Both the position numbers and the translations under genes were made by a program. This document shows, piece by piece, positions 9,383 to 18,206 of a stretch of 64,000 nucleotides of DNA. Below the pieces are notes generated by a model. The model worked only from the letters and a program-made list of their open reading frames with translations, had not been told where the DNA came from and searched no databases. The DNA is from Micromonospora sp. CP22 (GTDB lineage: Bacteria; Actinomycetota; Actinomycetes; Mycobacteriales; Micromonosporaceae). The DNA lies in the NCBI RefSeq assembly GCF_009712475.1, contig NZ_VCJO01000003.1, forward strand, positions 186,001 to 250,000. Reading direction: 5' to 3'. How positions within the stretch are numbered: position 1 is the first letter of the stretch; each line of letters begins with the position of its first letter.

Positions 9383-9573
9383 GTGTTCGCTCCTCTCCGG
9401 CCGAACGGGATGTCCCGGCCGCAGGCCCGCGGACCCGGGCCGGGCGATGGCGGTCGCCCCACGAAAATGCCTCCGCGCAGCCGAGCCGCGAAGGCCGACT
9501 CAGCATAACCAGGGCCCGCTGGGGTGCCGACGCGACGCCACACCCGTCACGGGTGCCCTTCGCCACTGAGGGT

Positions 9574-10227
9574 TCACTCCGGCGACGGCCCGGACAGTCC
9601 GGTGTGCGGCGGACGCGTCGTCGCCACCGGCGCCGACCAGCGCCGCCGCAGGGCCACCAGGCGTACGCCGAAGACCAGCACGGCTGCGGCGGTGAGCGGG
9701 ATCGGCCCGGTGTGGCCGAGGGCGTTGAGCAGCACCACCATGATCGAACCGACCAGCGACGCGACGGCGTAGATCTCCCGCCGCAGGACCACCGGGATCT
9801 CGCCGGTGAGCAGGTCGCGGACGAGTCCGCCACCGATCGCCGTGATCATGCCGATCAGGCAGGCGCCGACCGGCGGCACGTGGGCGTCGAGGGCCTTGAG
9901 GGTGCCGACGACGGTGAACAGGCCGAGCCCGGCCGCGTCCAGCACCAGAACGGTGGTGCGCAGCCGGGCGAACTGCGGATGCAGCCAGAAGATCGCCGCA
10001 GCGGTCGCCGCAGCGGTCCCCGCGTAGCGCCAGTCGCCGAAGGCCAGCGGTGGGACCTCGTCGATGACCAGGTCCCGGACGATTCCGCCACCGAGGGCCG
10101 CGACGAAGCCGACGAAGACCACGCCGAACAGGTCGAGTCGTTTGGCCACTGCCGCGGAGGCGCCCGAGGCGGCGAAGACCGCGACTCCGGCCAGGTCAGC
10201 CAGGAGCAGGGCGGTGGAGGTGGTCAC
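9574..10227 (-). CDS. TRIC-family cation channel protein (UPF0126/YadS-like)
   Basis: A 217-residue integral membrane protein with about seven hydrophobic helices and the internal duplication typical of UPF0126: two Gly-rich motifs, FVAALGGGIVRDLV near residue 42 and ITAIGGGLVRDLL near residue 128. Bacterial TRIC homologues form trimeric monovalent-cation channels; the physiological role here is unknown. It starts with GTG. The next gene upstream on the same strand (DUF3039) is separated by 39 bases and may be co-transcribed. Confidence 0.92.
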   Translation of the reverse strand: MTTSTALLLADLAGVAVFAASGASAAVAKRLDLFGVVFVGFVAALGGGIVRDLVIDEVPPLAFGDWRYAGTAAATAAAIFWLHPQFARLRTTVLVLDAAGLGLFTVVGTLKALDAHVPPVGACLIGMITAIGGGLVRDLLTGEIPVVLRREIYAVASLVGSIMVVLLNALGHTGPIPLTAAAVLVFGVRLVALRRRWSAPVATTRPPHTGLSGPSPE

Positions 10228-10266
10228 CGCCGCAGGTTACGCGGGCCGTCGCGCGGGCCGAGGATC

Positions 10267-10485
10267 TCACTCGCGGTACGAGTCGTAGATCTCCTTGCAC
10301 TTCGGGCAGACCGGCGAACCGGGTTTGGGCGTCTTCGTCACCGGGAACGTCTCCCCGCACAGCGCCACGACGAAGGTGCCCATGACGGCACTCTCGGCGA
10401 TCTTTTCCTTCCGGACGTAATGGAACATCTCCGGACCGGTGTCGGCGTCCTTGAGCTCGGGACGTTCGAGGACCTGTGTAGTCAC
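10267..10485 (-). CDS. DUF3039 family protein
   Basis: A 72-residue protein of the actinobacterial DUF3039 family, with a single CxxC pair (CPKC) near the C-terminus, a lone Cys in ALCGETFPVTK, and a His/Tyr-rich middle, suggesting metal binding. The GTG at 10485 is chosen because GGAGGTG lies just upstream. It is divergent from psuG; about 90 bases between the starts hold both promoters. Function unknown. Confidence 0.9.
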   Translation of the reverse strand: MTTQVLERPELKDADTGPEMFHYVRKEKIAESAVMGTFVVALCGETFPVTKTPKPGSPVCPKCKEIYDSYRE

Positions 10486-10573
10486 GTCTGCACCTCCGGC
10501 TGACAAGTCTGGCAGGTCACCCTTACCCGGTCCACCTGAGGTGACCCGTGTGGCGGGCGTACGGTGAGCGGTT

Positions 10574-11509
10574 GTGACCGACTTTCATCTTCGCTACGGC
10601 ACCGAGGTGGCCCGAGCGCTGCGCGAGCAGGGCCCTGTGGTCGCTCTGGAGAGCACGATCGTCTCGCACGGCCTCCCCCGGCCGGACAATCTTCGGGTCG
10701 CCCGGGAGATCGAACAGGCCGTCCGGGACGCGGGCGCGGTCCCGGCCACCATCGGCATGGTCGCCGGGGAACTCGTGGTGGGGCTCGATGACGACGAGCT
10801 GACCCGACTGGCCACCGCCGACGGTGTGACCAAACTCTCCGTACGCGATCTCGCGGTGGCTGCCGCGACCGGTGCGGACGGTGCCACCACCGTGGCCGCG
10901 ACCAGTGCCGTGGCCGCCGCGGCGGGCATCGGCGTGTTCGCCACCGGCGGGCTGGGCGGGGTGCACCGTGAGGCGGCGCAGACCTTCGACGAGTCGGCCG
11001 ACCTGGTCACCCTGGCCCGTACCCCGATCGCGGTGGTCTGCGCCGGGGTCAAGTCGATCCTCGACGTGGGTGCCACGCTGGAACGGCTGGAGACCCTCGG
11101 AGTGGCCGTGGTCGGCTACCGGACCCGCCGGTTCCCGGGCTTCTTCATCACCGACGGCGGCTTCGACCTCGACTGGTCGGTCGACTCCCCGGAGCAGATC
11201 GCCGACGTGCTGGCCGCCCGCGAGCAGCACCGCGCGCACCACGGCGGGCTGATCGTCGCCAACCCGCTCCCTCCGGACGAGCAGCTCGACCCGGATCTGC
11301 ACGACCTCACCCTCGCCGAGGGCCTGGCCCTGCTGGAGCGCGACGGGGTGACCGGCAAGGCCGTCACGCCGTACCTGCTGGCGCATTTCCACTCCGCCAC
11401 GGCGGGTGCCAGCCTGGCGGTCAACGTCCGGATCATTCTGCGCAACGCCGATCTTGCCGCCCGGATCGCGGTCGCCGCCGCCCAGCGCCGGGCCGACCCG
11501 TCGGCGTGA
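10574..11509 (+). CDS. psuG: Pseudouridine-5'-phosphate glycosidase
   Basis: Cleaves pseudouridine 5'-phosphate reversibly to uracil and ribose 5-phosphate, salvaging the C-nucleoside released by RNA turnover. It has the full family length (311 residues). The [12 protein letters not shown] motif with the catalytic Glu is near residue 25, and the Schiff-base Lys region [14 protein letters not shown] is near residue 158. It starts with GTG and its TGA overlaps the start of the kinase gene by four bases (GTGA), so the two are translationally coupled. Confidence 0.95.
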   Translation: MTDFHLRYGTEVARALREQGPVVALESTIVSHGLPRPDNLRVAREIEQAVRDAGAVPATIGMVAGELVVGLDDDELTRLATADGVTKLSVRDLAVAAATGADGATTVAATSAVAAAAGIGVFATGGLGGVHREAAQTFDESADLVTLARTPIAVVCAGVKSILDVGATLERLETLGVAVVGYRTRRFPGFFITDGGFDLDWSVDSPEQIADVLAAREQHRAHHGGLIVANPLPPDEQLDPDLHDLTLAEGLALLERDGVTGKAVTPYLLAHFHSATAGASLAVNVRIILRNADLAARIAVAAAQRRADPSA

Positions 11510-12417
11510 ACGCACGCCACGGCGGCACCGGCCGGGTGCTGGTCGTCGGCGACGTGGTCACCGACGTGGTGGCGGTGCTCGCCGGACCGTTGGCGCCCGG
11601 TTCCGACACCTCGGCGGCGATCAGGTCCACCGGTGGCGGGCAGGCGGCCAACACCGCGTCCTGGCTGGCTGCCCAGGGCGTACCGGTGACCCTGGTGGGG
11701 GCGGTCGGCGATGATGTCGCCGGGAATGACCGGGTGGCGGAGCTGGCTGCCGCCGGCGTCGACTGCGCGGTGGAGCGGGTCGCCGGAGCCGCCACCGGCA
11801 CGGTGATCGTGCTGGCCGCCGGTGACGAACGGACGATGGTCACCGAGCGTGGGGCCAACGTACGGCTGAGTCCCGGGCACGTGGAAGCGGCGCTGGCCGG
11901 TACACCGGACGCGACGCACCTGCACCTGTCCGGGTACACCCTGTTGGACGCGCAGTCGCGACCAGCCGGTCTGCGGGCGCTGGCCGGCGCTCGCGAGCGC
12001 GGGCTCACCACCAGCGTCGACGCGGCCTCGGCGGCACCGCTGCGGGCGGCCGGGACGGCGGCGTTCCTGGAGTGGGTACGCGAGGTCGACCTGCTGCTGG
12101 TCAACGTCGACGAGGCCACGGTGCTGGCCGGGGGGCTCGAACCGGCGGCGCAGGGGCGGGCGCTGGTCGCCACGGCTCGTCGCGTGGTGGTCAAGCGCGG
12201 CTCTGCCGGTGCGATCTGGGTCGACCGGGACGCCGCGATCATCACCTCACCGGCCCACCGGGTGACGGTGCGAGACGTGACCGGAGCCGGTGACGCCTTC
12301 GCGGCGGGCCTGCTGGCCGCCTGGCTATCCGGGGCGACGCCGGCGGCGGCCCTGGCCCGGGCGGCGGATCTCGGTGCCGCGGCGGTGACGCAGGTCGGTG
12401 CCCGACCGGCTCGCTGA
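11506..12417 (+). CDS. PfkB-family carbohydrate kinase, probable pseudouridine kinase
   Basis: A 303-residue ribokinase-fold kinase. The N-terminal sugar-binding motif [15 protein letters not shown] is near residue 46 and the C-terminal catalytic signature [14 protein letters not shown] near residue 257. Its coupling to psuG makes pseudouridine the likely substrate, giving pseudouridine 5'-phosphate for PsuG. This is inferred from context; PfkB sequence alone does not settle substrate. Confidence 0.88.
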   Translation: MNARHGGTGRVLVVGDVVTDVVAVLAGPLAPGSDTSAAIRSTGGGQAANTASWLAAQGVPVTLVGAVGDDVAGNDRVAELAAAGVDCAVERVAGAATGTVIVLAAGDERTMVTERGANVRLSPGHVEAALAGTPDATHLHLSGYTLLDAQSRPAGLRALAGARERGLTTSVDAASAAPLRAAGTAAFLEWVREVDLLLVNVDEATVLAGGLEPAAQGRALVATARRVVVKRGSAGAIWVDRDAAIITSPAHRVTVRDVTGAGDAFAAGLLAAWLSGATPAAALARAADLGAAAVTQVGARPAR

Positions 12418-12428
12418 GCTGCCGACGG

Positions 12429-12791
12429 TCAGGGCTCGGCGTCGATGATCTTGTGTGGCCGCTCCTCGGCGCTGAGGCTCATCGGGGGCGGCGCCGCCTC
12501 GGTGGCCGATCGTGCCGAGAAGCGGTTCGCCAGGCGGTGCTGCTCCTTGGGTGGCCGGTCGTTGGCCAGCAGCACCGCGAGCCACGGGATGAGCACGCTG
12601 CCCAGCGCGACCAGGGGCAGCCAGAGCCAGAGCATGGGTGCTCCCACGCCGACCAGGACGGCACCGGCGATCACGCAGGCGACGCGGACACCCATCATCA
12701 CGACGTAACGCCGCTGCCGACTGGTCAACTGATCGTCCTGGCTGCGCGAGGCGTCGGTGATGAGGATCGGCTGGTACGCCTGACGCTTCAC
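12429..12791 (-). CDS. DUF3099 family membrane protein
   Basis: A 120-residue protein: a polar N-terminus containing ITDASRSQDDQ, two membrane helices (about residues 33-52 and 53-73), and a charged tail. This matches actinobacterial DUF3099. It starts with GTG behind a long GGAGGAGGT ribosome site. It converges with the kinase gene, leaving only 11 bases between stops. Function unknown. Confidence 0.88.
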   Translation of the reverse strand: MKRQAYQPILITDASRSQDDQLTSRQRRYVVMMGVRVACVIAGAVLVGVGAPMLWLWLPLVALGSVLIPWLAVLLANDRPPKEQHRLANRFSARSATEAAPPPMSLSAEERPHKIIDAEP

Positions 12792-12886
12792 CGTGTTACC
12801 TCCTCCGGAGGGGTCACCCCCATCCTGTCACCCACACCGGGTGAGCGACGAAATTCGTCGACGGGGGATTCGTGTTACGTGCGTGG

Positions 12887-12892
12887 TACGCT
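12887..12892 (+). promoter_or_regulatory. -10 element TACGCT of a probable leaderless promoter
   Basis: TACGCT lies six bases before the GTG of the toxin-like gene, the spacing at which transcription would start at the GTG itself. There is no Shine-Dalgarno sequence upstream, which agrees with a leaderless mRNA. No convincing -35 is visible. Confidence 0.5.
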
Positions 12893-12898
12893 CGCCGC

Positions 12899-13198
12899 GT
12901 GGGCAGCAGGTTCAGCTTCACCGACGAGGCGTTGGCCAATCTGCGGGTCTACGACGTCACGCCGGGGGAAGTCTGGGAGGCGCTGCACAGCGACCGGCGG
13001 GTGATGCGCCATCTCGGTGACGACGTGATGGTGGTCTACGCCCCCACCGCCCGTGGCCGCCGGGTGGCCGTGCTGCTCGCCGAGGCCGACGGCGTCGACA
13101 ACGACTGGGACGTGCTCGCCGCCCGCGAGTTGAGCGACGTCGAGGCCAAACGCTACGACGAGGCCGTGCGGAAATCTCCGGAGACGAGGAGGCGGTGA
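12899..13198 (+). CDS. Putative BrnT/RelE-like toxin of a type II toxin-antitoxin pair
   Basis: A 99-residue basic protein. The order of elements is the one seen in BrnT-like RelE-superfamily proteins: a TPGEVWEAL helix, a strand pair ending GDDVMVVYAPTARGRRVAVLL, then a DWDVLAARELSDVEAKRYDEA tail. No catalytic residue can be assigned with certainty. It overlaps the following ribbon-helix-helix gene by four bases (GTGA). The GTG at 12899 is favoured because a -10 sits exactly upstream; a GTG at 12872 would add nine residues. Confidence 0.65.
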   Translation: MGSRFSFTDEALANLRVYDVTPGEVWEALHSDRRVMRHLGDDVMVVYAPTARGRRVAVLLAEADGVDNDWDVLAARELSDVEAKRYDEAVRKSPETRRR

Positions 13199-13512
13199 CG
13201 ATGAACCGTCACGACGCGACCAAGCAGTTCCACGGCGGCGGCGACCGGATCGCCGATCTGATCGACGAGAGTCAGGCGGTGGAGTTGCCGGTCCCCGACA
13301 CCGAGACTCCGATGGTCAGCCGGTCGGTCCGGCTGCCCCTGGAGACGTACGAACGGGTCCGGGCCGCCGCCGACGCCCGAGGCATCGGCGTGACGACGTT
13401 GATGCGGCAGTGGATCGAGGCGGGCTTGGCCGACCTGGACGACTCGGCGACCGTCTCGCTGGCCGACGTCCGGCGGGCGATCGCCTCCCTCGCCCACCCG
13501 AGCGCCGCCTGA
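13195..13512 (+). CDS. Putative ribbon-helix-helix (CopG/BrnA-like) antitoxin
   Basis: A 105-residue protein. A SRSVRLPLETYERVRAAADA segment near residue 42, followed by GIGVTTLMRQWIEAGL, has the strand-helix-helix pattern of RHH DNA-binding proteins. It is translationally coupled (GTGA) behind the toxin-like gene, an order (toxin first) typical of BrnT-BrnA. It would neutralise the partner and repress the operon; this is inferred. Confidence 0.7.
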   Translation: MTMNRHDATKQFHGGGDRIADLIDESQAVELPVPDTETPMVSRSVRLPLETYERVRAAADARGIGVTTLMRQWIEAGLADLDDSATVSLADVRRAIASLAHPSAA

Positions 13513-13584
13513 CCTGACGCCGGTCCCGCACACCGACCTGCGTGGATCGCCAGCTGGCATGCTCGGACCTGATGCGGTGGCGGG

Positions 13585-14157
13585 TCAGCCCGCGCTCGCC
13601 TTCGCCGCCTTCATCTGCTGTTTGTACTCCCGAACCAGGCGCAGTGACTCGGCATCGGTGACATCGGCGACGGACCGGTGGGCATCCGGATCGCCGTAGT
13701 CGCCGGCCGCCTCCCGCCAGCCCGGCGGTCGCACGTCGAAGCGCTTGCCGAGCAGCGCGACGAAGATCTGTGCCTTCTGCCGACCGAATCCGGGCAGGGC
13801 GGTGACCCGCTTGAGCAGGTCACGGCCGTCCTCCAGGTCCGCCCACAGGTGGGCGGCGTCGCCGTCGTAGCGCTCGACCAACACCCGACAGACCTGCTGT
13901 ACGCGGGCCGCCATCGCCTTGGGGAACCGGTGCAACGCGGGCGGTCGGGCGAAGATCGCCACCAGGGCTTCCGGGTCGAACTCGGCCAATTCCCGGGCGT
14001 CCAGGTCGTGGCCGAGCCGCTCGGCCAGCACGTAAGGCGAGGAGAACGCCTTCTCCATCGAGACCTGCTGGTCGAGCACCATGCCGATCAGCAGGGCCAA
14101 CGGGTCGCGGGTCAGTAGTCGGTTCGCCTCCGGGTCGATGGGCAGTACGAGTGTCAT
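13585..14157 (-). CDS. HhH-GPD family base-excision DNA repair protein
   Basis: A 190-residue protein from the ATG at 14157 (MTLVLPIDPEANRLL). The helix-hairpin-helix motif is LPGFGRQKAQIFVALLGKRF near residue 125. It is shorter than EndoIII or MutY and lacks an iron-sulfur cluster. Without structural alignment I cannot point to the catalytic Asp/Lys pair. This small HhH-GPD form is common in actinobacteria and its lesion specificity is unknown. It is divergent from the iron-uptake operon. Confidence 0.87.
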   Translation of the reverse strand: MTLVLPIDPEANRLLTRDPLALLIGMVLDQQVSMEKAFSSPYVLAERLGHDLDARELAEFDPEALVAIFARPPALHRFPKAMAARVQQVCRVLVERYDGDAAHLWADLEDGRDLLKRVTALPGFGRQKAQIFVALLGKRFDVRPPGWREAAGDYGDPDAHRSVADVTDAESLRLVREYKQQMKAAKASAG

Positions 14158-14209
14158 GCCCACATCCTGCCTGGTCGCGGGGGGTGGGGCGTGATCCGCC
14201 ACTCACACG

Positions 14210-14239
14210 ATGACAAGTTAGGTAAGCCTGTGCTAACTT
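14210..14239 (+). promoter_or_regulatory. Promoter of the iron-transport operon with embedded DtxR/IdeR box
   Basis: TTAGGTAAGCCTGTGCTAA at 14218-14236 matches the 19-bp DtxR/IdeR iron box (consensus TTAGGTTAGSCTAACCTAA). It fills the space between a -35-like ATGACA (14210-14215) and a -10-like TAACTT (14234-14239) and overlaps the -10. Iron-loaded DtxR would block transcription of the downstream importer. A DtxR/IdeR gene is present at 29879. Confidence 0.85.
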
Positions 14240-14274
14240 CCCGTCGGTCGTCTTGACCGGAAGAGGGGTTCACC

Positions 14275-15330
14275 GTGCCAGTCACCCATCGCGCCACAGG
14301 CGCTTTGCTCACCGCCAGCCTGCTCGTTCTCGGCTTGGCCGCCTGTGGTTCGGGCGGGGACGAGAATGCCGGATCCGACGACAAGGGCGACAAGCAGATC
14401 ACCGTCTACAGCGGACGCAGTGAGAAGCTGGTCGCGCCACTGCTGGAGAAGTTCACCGCGCAGACCGGCATCACCGTGCAGCCGCGGTACGCCAGCACCG
14501 CGCAGCTCGCCGCCCAACTCGTCGAAGAGGGCGACAAGTCCCCGGCCGACGTGTTCTTCGCGCAGGACGCAGGCGCCCTCGGCACCGTCGCCAAGCGGGG
14601 GATGTTCAGCACGCTGCCCGAGGCGACCACGTCCCAGGTGCCGCAGACCTACCGGGCGGGCTCCGGCGAGTGGGTCGGCGTGAGCGCCCGAGCGCGGGTC
14701 CTGATCTACAACCCCGATCTGGTCCCGGCCGACCAGTTGCCCAGGTCCGTCTTCGACCTGGTCGATCCGGCCTGGAAGGGCAAGGTCGCGGTGGCCCCGA
14801 CCAACGCCTCGTTCCAGGCGTTCGTCACCGCGATCCGGGTGCAGCACGGTGACGCCCGGGCGGAGGAGTTCCTGGCCGGGCTCCGGGCCAACGATCCGCA
14901 GATCCGCGACGGCAACGGCAAGATCGTCGAAGACGTGAACAACGGCGTCGTGGCGGTCGGCCTGGTCAACCACTACTACCTCGGTGAGCTCGCCAAGGAG
15001 CAGGGCACCACCCCGGAGCAGCTCAAGGCCAAGCTGCACTTCTTCCCCGGCGGCGACACCGGCGCCCTGGTCAACGTGGCGGGCGTGGGCGTGCTCAAGG
15101 GTGCCGCCACCGACCCGGACGTGCAGCAGTTCGTGGACTTCCTGCTCAGCACGGAGTCGCAGACCTACTTCGCCGAGCAGACGTTCGAGTACCCGGTGAT
15201 CTCCGGTGTGCCGGGTCCGGCGTACGTGCCGCCGCTGGCCGACCTGTCCGTGCCCGAGGTCGACCTGAACGACCTCGACACGCTGGACGCCACCGTGACC
15301 ATGATCAAGAATTCGGGGCTGGTCCCCTGA
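14275..15330 (+). CDS. Fe(III) ABC transporter substrate-binding lipoprotein
   Basis: A 351-residue periplasmic-type binding protein of the FbpA/FutA class, anchored as a lipoprotein by the lipobox LAAC at about residues 20-23. The mature domain opens with ITVYSGRSEKLVAPLLEKF, typical of ferric-binding proteins. A region near residue 235 (NHYYLGEL) carries the adjacent Tyr residues used by this class to hold iron. It starts with GTG after GAGGGG. It is the first gene of a binding protein-permease-ATPase operon under an iron box. Confidence 0.93.
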   Translation: MPVTHRATGALLTASLLVLGLAACGSGGDENAGSDDKGDKQITVYSGRSEKLVAPLLEKFTAQTGITVQPRYASTAQLAAQLVEEGDKSPADVFFAQDAGALGTVAKRGMFSTLPEATTSQVPQTYRAGSGEWVGVSARARVLIYNPDLVPADQLPRSVFDLVDPAWKGKVAVAPTNASFQAFVTAIRVQHGDARAEEFLAGLRANDPQIRDGNGKIVEDVNNGVVAVGLVNHYYLGELAKEQGTTPEQLKAKLHFFPGGDTGALVNVAGVGVLKGAATDPDVQQFVDFLLSTESQTYFAEQTFEYPVISGVPGPAYVPPLADLSVPEVDLNDLDTLDATVTMIKNSGLVP

Positions 15331-16931
15331 CCACTCCGCCGACCACCGCAGGGCCGCCCGGTATCCGGTCGGCCCTGTCGGTCGTCTCCGGCCGGCTACC
15401 ACGGCTGGCCCCCCGCCCCGCGCTGTTGGCCGCCTCCACCGCCGCCGTGGCGGTGGCCCTGATCCCGCTCGCCTACCTCGGGGTACGCACCGCCGAGGCC
15501 GGCGGGGACCGCATCGTCGCCGAACTCTGGACCGAGCGGGTCGGTCTACTCGCCCTACGCAGTCTCGGGTTGGCCGGCGTGGTCACGATCGCCTGCGTAC
15601 TGCTCGGCGTCGGCACCGCCTTCCTGGTCACCCGTACCGACCTTCCCGCACGGCGGCTGTTCGCCGTGCTGGCAGCGCTACCGCTGGCGGTCCCCACCTA
15701 CATCGCCGCGTTCGCCTGGGTCTCGGCCGCTCCCCGGCTGGAGGGCTTCTGGCCGGCGGCCCTGGTCCTCACCCTCTGTTCCTATCCATACGTGCTGCTG
15801 CCGGTGGCCGCCGCGCTACGCGGGGCGGATCCCGCGCAGGAGGAGGTGTCCCGGTCCCTGGGACGCGGTGGATGGCGCACCTTCACCGCCGTCACGCTGC
15901 GACAGATCCGGCCCGCCACCGCCGCCGGGGCGTTGCTGGTCGCGCTGTACGTGCTCTCCGACTTCGGCGCGGTTTCCATCCTGCGCGCGGAGACCTTCAC
16001 CCGAGCCATCTTCGTCGCCCTCGAACTGGGCTTCGACCGCACCGGGGCGTTGGTGCTCTCCAGCGTGCTGGTCGCGCTGACCGTGCTGCTGCTGGCCGGC
16101 GAGACCGCCACCCGCCGTCGCGGAGCCCAGTACGCACGACTTTCCGGCGCGCGTCGCCCGGTGCCCCGGTTGTCGCTCGGTCCGGCGCGCTGGCCGGCCA
16201 TCGCCGCTCTGCTCGCTGTCGCCGTACTGGCGCTGGGTGTGCCGGCGGTCAGTCTGGGGCGGCGGCTCGTCGCCGGCACGTCCCGCCCGGGGGCGCTGCC
16301 CGAGGTGCTCACCGCCGCCGGGAACTCGCTGACCGTGTCGCTGGCCGGTGCCGCGTTGACCATGCTGCTGGCGCTGCCCCTCGGCCTGCTCGCGGCCCGT
16401 GCGCCGGGCCCGCTGACGACCGCGCTGGACCGGTTGGCGTACCTCGGTTACGCGCTGCCCGGTGTGGTCGTCGGGCTCTCCCTGATCTTCTTCGGGATCA
16501 ACGTGGCGTATCCGCTCTACCAGACCCGGTGGCTGCTGGCCCTGGCGTACGCCACGCTGTTCCTGCCGCTGGCGGTCGGCGCGGTGGCCAGCGCCGCCGC
16601 CCAGTCCCCCGCCCGGCTGGAGGAGGTGGCGCGCTCACTCGGTCGCGGGCCGTGGACGGTCCTGCGGACGGTGACCCTGCCGCTGATCCTGCCGGGCATC
16701 GGCGCCGGTGCGGCGCTGGTGTTCCTCACCGGCATGAAGGAGCTTCCCGCCACCCTGCTGCTGCGTCCCACCGGCACGGACACCCTGGCCACCGAGTTGT
16801 GGACCAGCACGGCGGTCGGCGCCTACGCGGCGGCGGCACCCTATGCCGTGCTGTTGGTGGTGGTCTCGGCCCTGCCCACCTGGTGGCTGGTCGCCCGCAG
16901 CGGGCTGCTCGACCGGGAGGAGCGGCCATGA
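15327..16931 (+). CDS. Fe(III) ABC transporter permease (FbpB type, two fused halves)
   Basis: An integral membrane permease with about twelve helices and two copies of the EAA loop (EEVSRSLGRGGWRTFTAVTL and EEVARSLGRGPWTVLRTVTL), one per half, which is the fused FbpB organisation. The start is uncertain. The only conventional start, TTG at 15426, has no ribosome site and would begin just inside the first helix. The CTG at 15327 forms a CTGA overlap with the stop of the binding-protein gene and restores a 33-residue cytoplasmic N-terminus, so I prefer it (534 residues). Confidence 0.9.
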   Translation: MTTPPTTAGPPGIRSALSVVSGRLPRLAPRPALLAASTAAVAVALIPLAYLGVRTAEAGGDRIVAELWTERVGLLALRSLGLAGVVTIACVLLGVGTAFLVTRTDLPARRLFAVLAALPLAVPTYIAAFAWVSAAPRLEGFWPAALVLTLCSYPYVLLPVAAALRGADPAQEEVSRSLGRGGWRTFTAVTLRQIRPATAAGALLVALYVLSDFGAVSILRAETFTRAIFVALELGFDRTGALVLSSVLVALTVLLLAGETATRRRGAQYARLSGARRPVPRLSLGPARWPAIAALLAVAVLALGVPAVSLGRRLVAGTSRPGALPEVLTAAGNSLTVSLAGAALTMLLALPLGLLAARAPGPLTTALDRLAYLGYALPGVVVGLSLIFFGINVAYPLYQTRWLLALAYATLFLPLAVGAVASAAAQSPARLEEVARSLGRGPWTVLRTVTLPLILPGIGAGAALVFLTGMKELPATLLLRPTGTDTLATELWTSTAVGAYAAAAPYAVLLVVVSALPTWWLVARSGLLDREERP

Positions 16932-17006
16932 CCGCACACCAGCCAGCGAACCGTCGGCACAGCGTGCCGCCGTCCCGGGTCGGAACGTAGCGAAGTGGAG
17001 GCCGAC

Positions 17007-18080
17007 ATGAGTGAGGTCGTGGTCAGTGGCGTGATCAAGCGGTACGGCCGAGTGTCCGCCCTCGCCGGGGTGGACCTGACCGTACCGTCGGGCCAACTGA
17101 CCGCCGTCCTCGGCCCGTCCGGTTGCGGAAAGACCACCCTGCTGCGCTGCCTGGCCGGTTTCGAGCGGCTGGACGCCGGGGAGATTCGCATCGACGGCGC
17201 GCTGGTGGCGGGCGGCGGACGACACCTACCGGCGCACCGACGCAACATCGCGGTGGTGCCGCAGGAGGGTGCCCTCTTCCCGCACCTGAGCGTGGCGGAC
17301 AACGTCGGCTACGGCCTCGACCGGGCGGCCCGACGGTCGGACCGGGTCGAGGAGGTGCTGACCCTCGTCGGGCTGGCCGGGCTCGGCGACCGGATGCCGC
17401 ATCAGCTCTCCGGCGGGCAGCAGCAGCGGGTGGCGGTCGCCCGCGCCCTGGCGCCCCGGCCGGCGGTGGTGCTGTTGGACGAGCCGTTCAGCGCCCTCGA
17501 CGCGGGCCTGCGCGCGGGGCTGCGCCACGACGTCCGCGACGCGCTGCGCGCCGACGGCGCGACCGGTGTGCTCGTCACCCACGACCAGGGTGAGGCGCTG
17601 TCGGTCGCCGACCAGGTGGTGGTGCTCCGCGAGGGGAGAGTGGTCCAGGCCGCCGCACCGGCCTCGGTGTACCGCGAGCCGGTCAACCTCTGGGTGGCCG
17701 AGTTCGTCGGCGACGCGGTGCTGCTGCCGGCGGTCGTCGAGCAGGGCGTCGCGCGGACCGCGCTGGGTGAGGTGCCGCTCGCCGGTGCGGTGCCCGACGG
17801 TCCGGTCACCGCACTGGTACGTCCCGAGCAGGTCCGCCTGACGACGGGCACCGGCGGTGTCGCCGCGACCGTCCTTCGCCACGACTTCCACGGTCACGAC
17901 GCGCTGGTCGGTCTCGGGCTGCCCGACGGTACCCGGATCACCGCGCGAATCCTCGACGGCGATGCCGCCGTGGCCCTGGGAAGCCAGGTGACGGTACGCG
18001 TGGAGGGTGCGGCTCGGGCCTTCCCGACCGACCCGGCCCCCGGCCGTCCATCTCCCGCCCCGGTGCGCCTGGCCGGGTGA
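17007..18080 (+). CDS. Fe(III) ABC transporter ATP-binding protein (FbpC type)
   Basis: A 357-residue ATPase. Walker A GPSGCGKTT is near residue 36, the signature [15 protein letters not shown] near 133, Walker B VVLLDEPFSALD near 155, and the switch His in VTHDQGEAL near 190. A C-terminal TOBE-like regulatory domain occupies about residues 270-340. The ATG at 17007 follows TGGAGG. It completes the importer with the two genes upstream. Confidence 0.94.
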   Translation: MSEVVVSGVIKRYGRVSALAGVDLTVPSGQLTAVLGPSGCGKTTLLRCLAGFERLDAGEIRIDGALVAGGGRHLPAHRRNIAVVPQEGALFPHLSVADNVGYGLDRAARRSDRVEEVLTLVGLAGLGDRMPHQLSGGQQQRVAVARALAPRPAVVLLDEPFSALDAGLRAGLRHDVRDALRADGATGVLVTHDQGEALSVADQVVVLREGRVVQAAAPASVYREPVNLWVAEFVGDAVLLPAVVEQGVARTALGEVPLAGAVPDGPVTALVRPEQVRLTTGTGGVAATVLRHDFHGHDALVGLGLPDGTRITARILDGDAAVALGSQVTVRVEGAARAFPTDPAPGRPSPAPVRLAG

Positions 18081-18138
18081 GGACCCGGGCGAGGCCGGGG
18101 TCACCGCAGCGGCGCCCCCGCGCGGCGACGACGCGAAG

Positions 18139-18175
18139 CGGCCCGGCGGATCGGTGTGGATCGTCCGCCGGGCCG
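18139..18175. terminator. Bidirectional hairpin between the importer and subtilase genes
   Basis: A 12-bp perfect stem (18139-18150 with 18164-18175) around a 13-base loop, placed between two convergent genes. Confidence 0.65.
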
Positions 18176-18181
18176 GTTCAC

Positions 18182-18206
18182 GTCAGGTCAGGTCAGGTCA
18201 GGTCAG
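18182..18206. repeat. Five tandem GTCAG units
   Basis: Five perfect copies of GTCAG run through the stop codon of the minus-strand subtilase gene (stop at 18203-18205). Slippage would change the 3' non-coding length but not the protein. Confidence 0.9.

Noticed and set aside
16928..16990. A 20-codon ORF (MTAHQPANRRHSVPPSRVGT) overlapping the permease stop
   Set aside because: It has ATGA coupling and lies before the ATPase gene, so it might aid reinitiation, but it is too short and unconserved in anything I recognise to call a gene.
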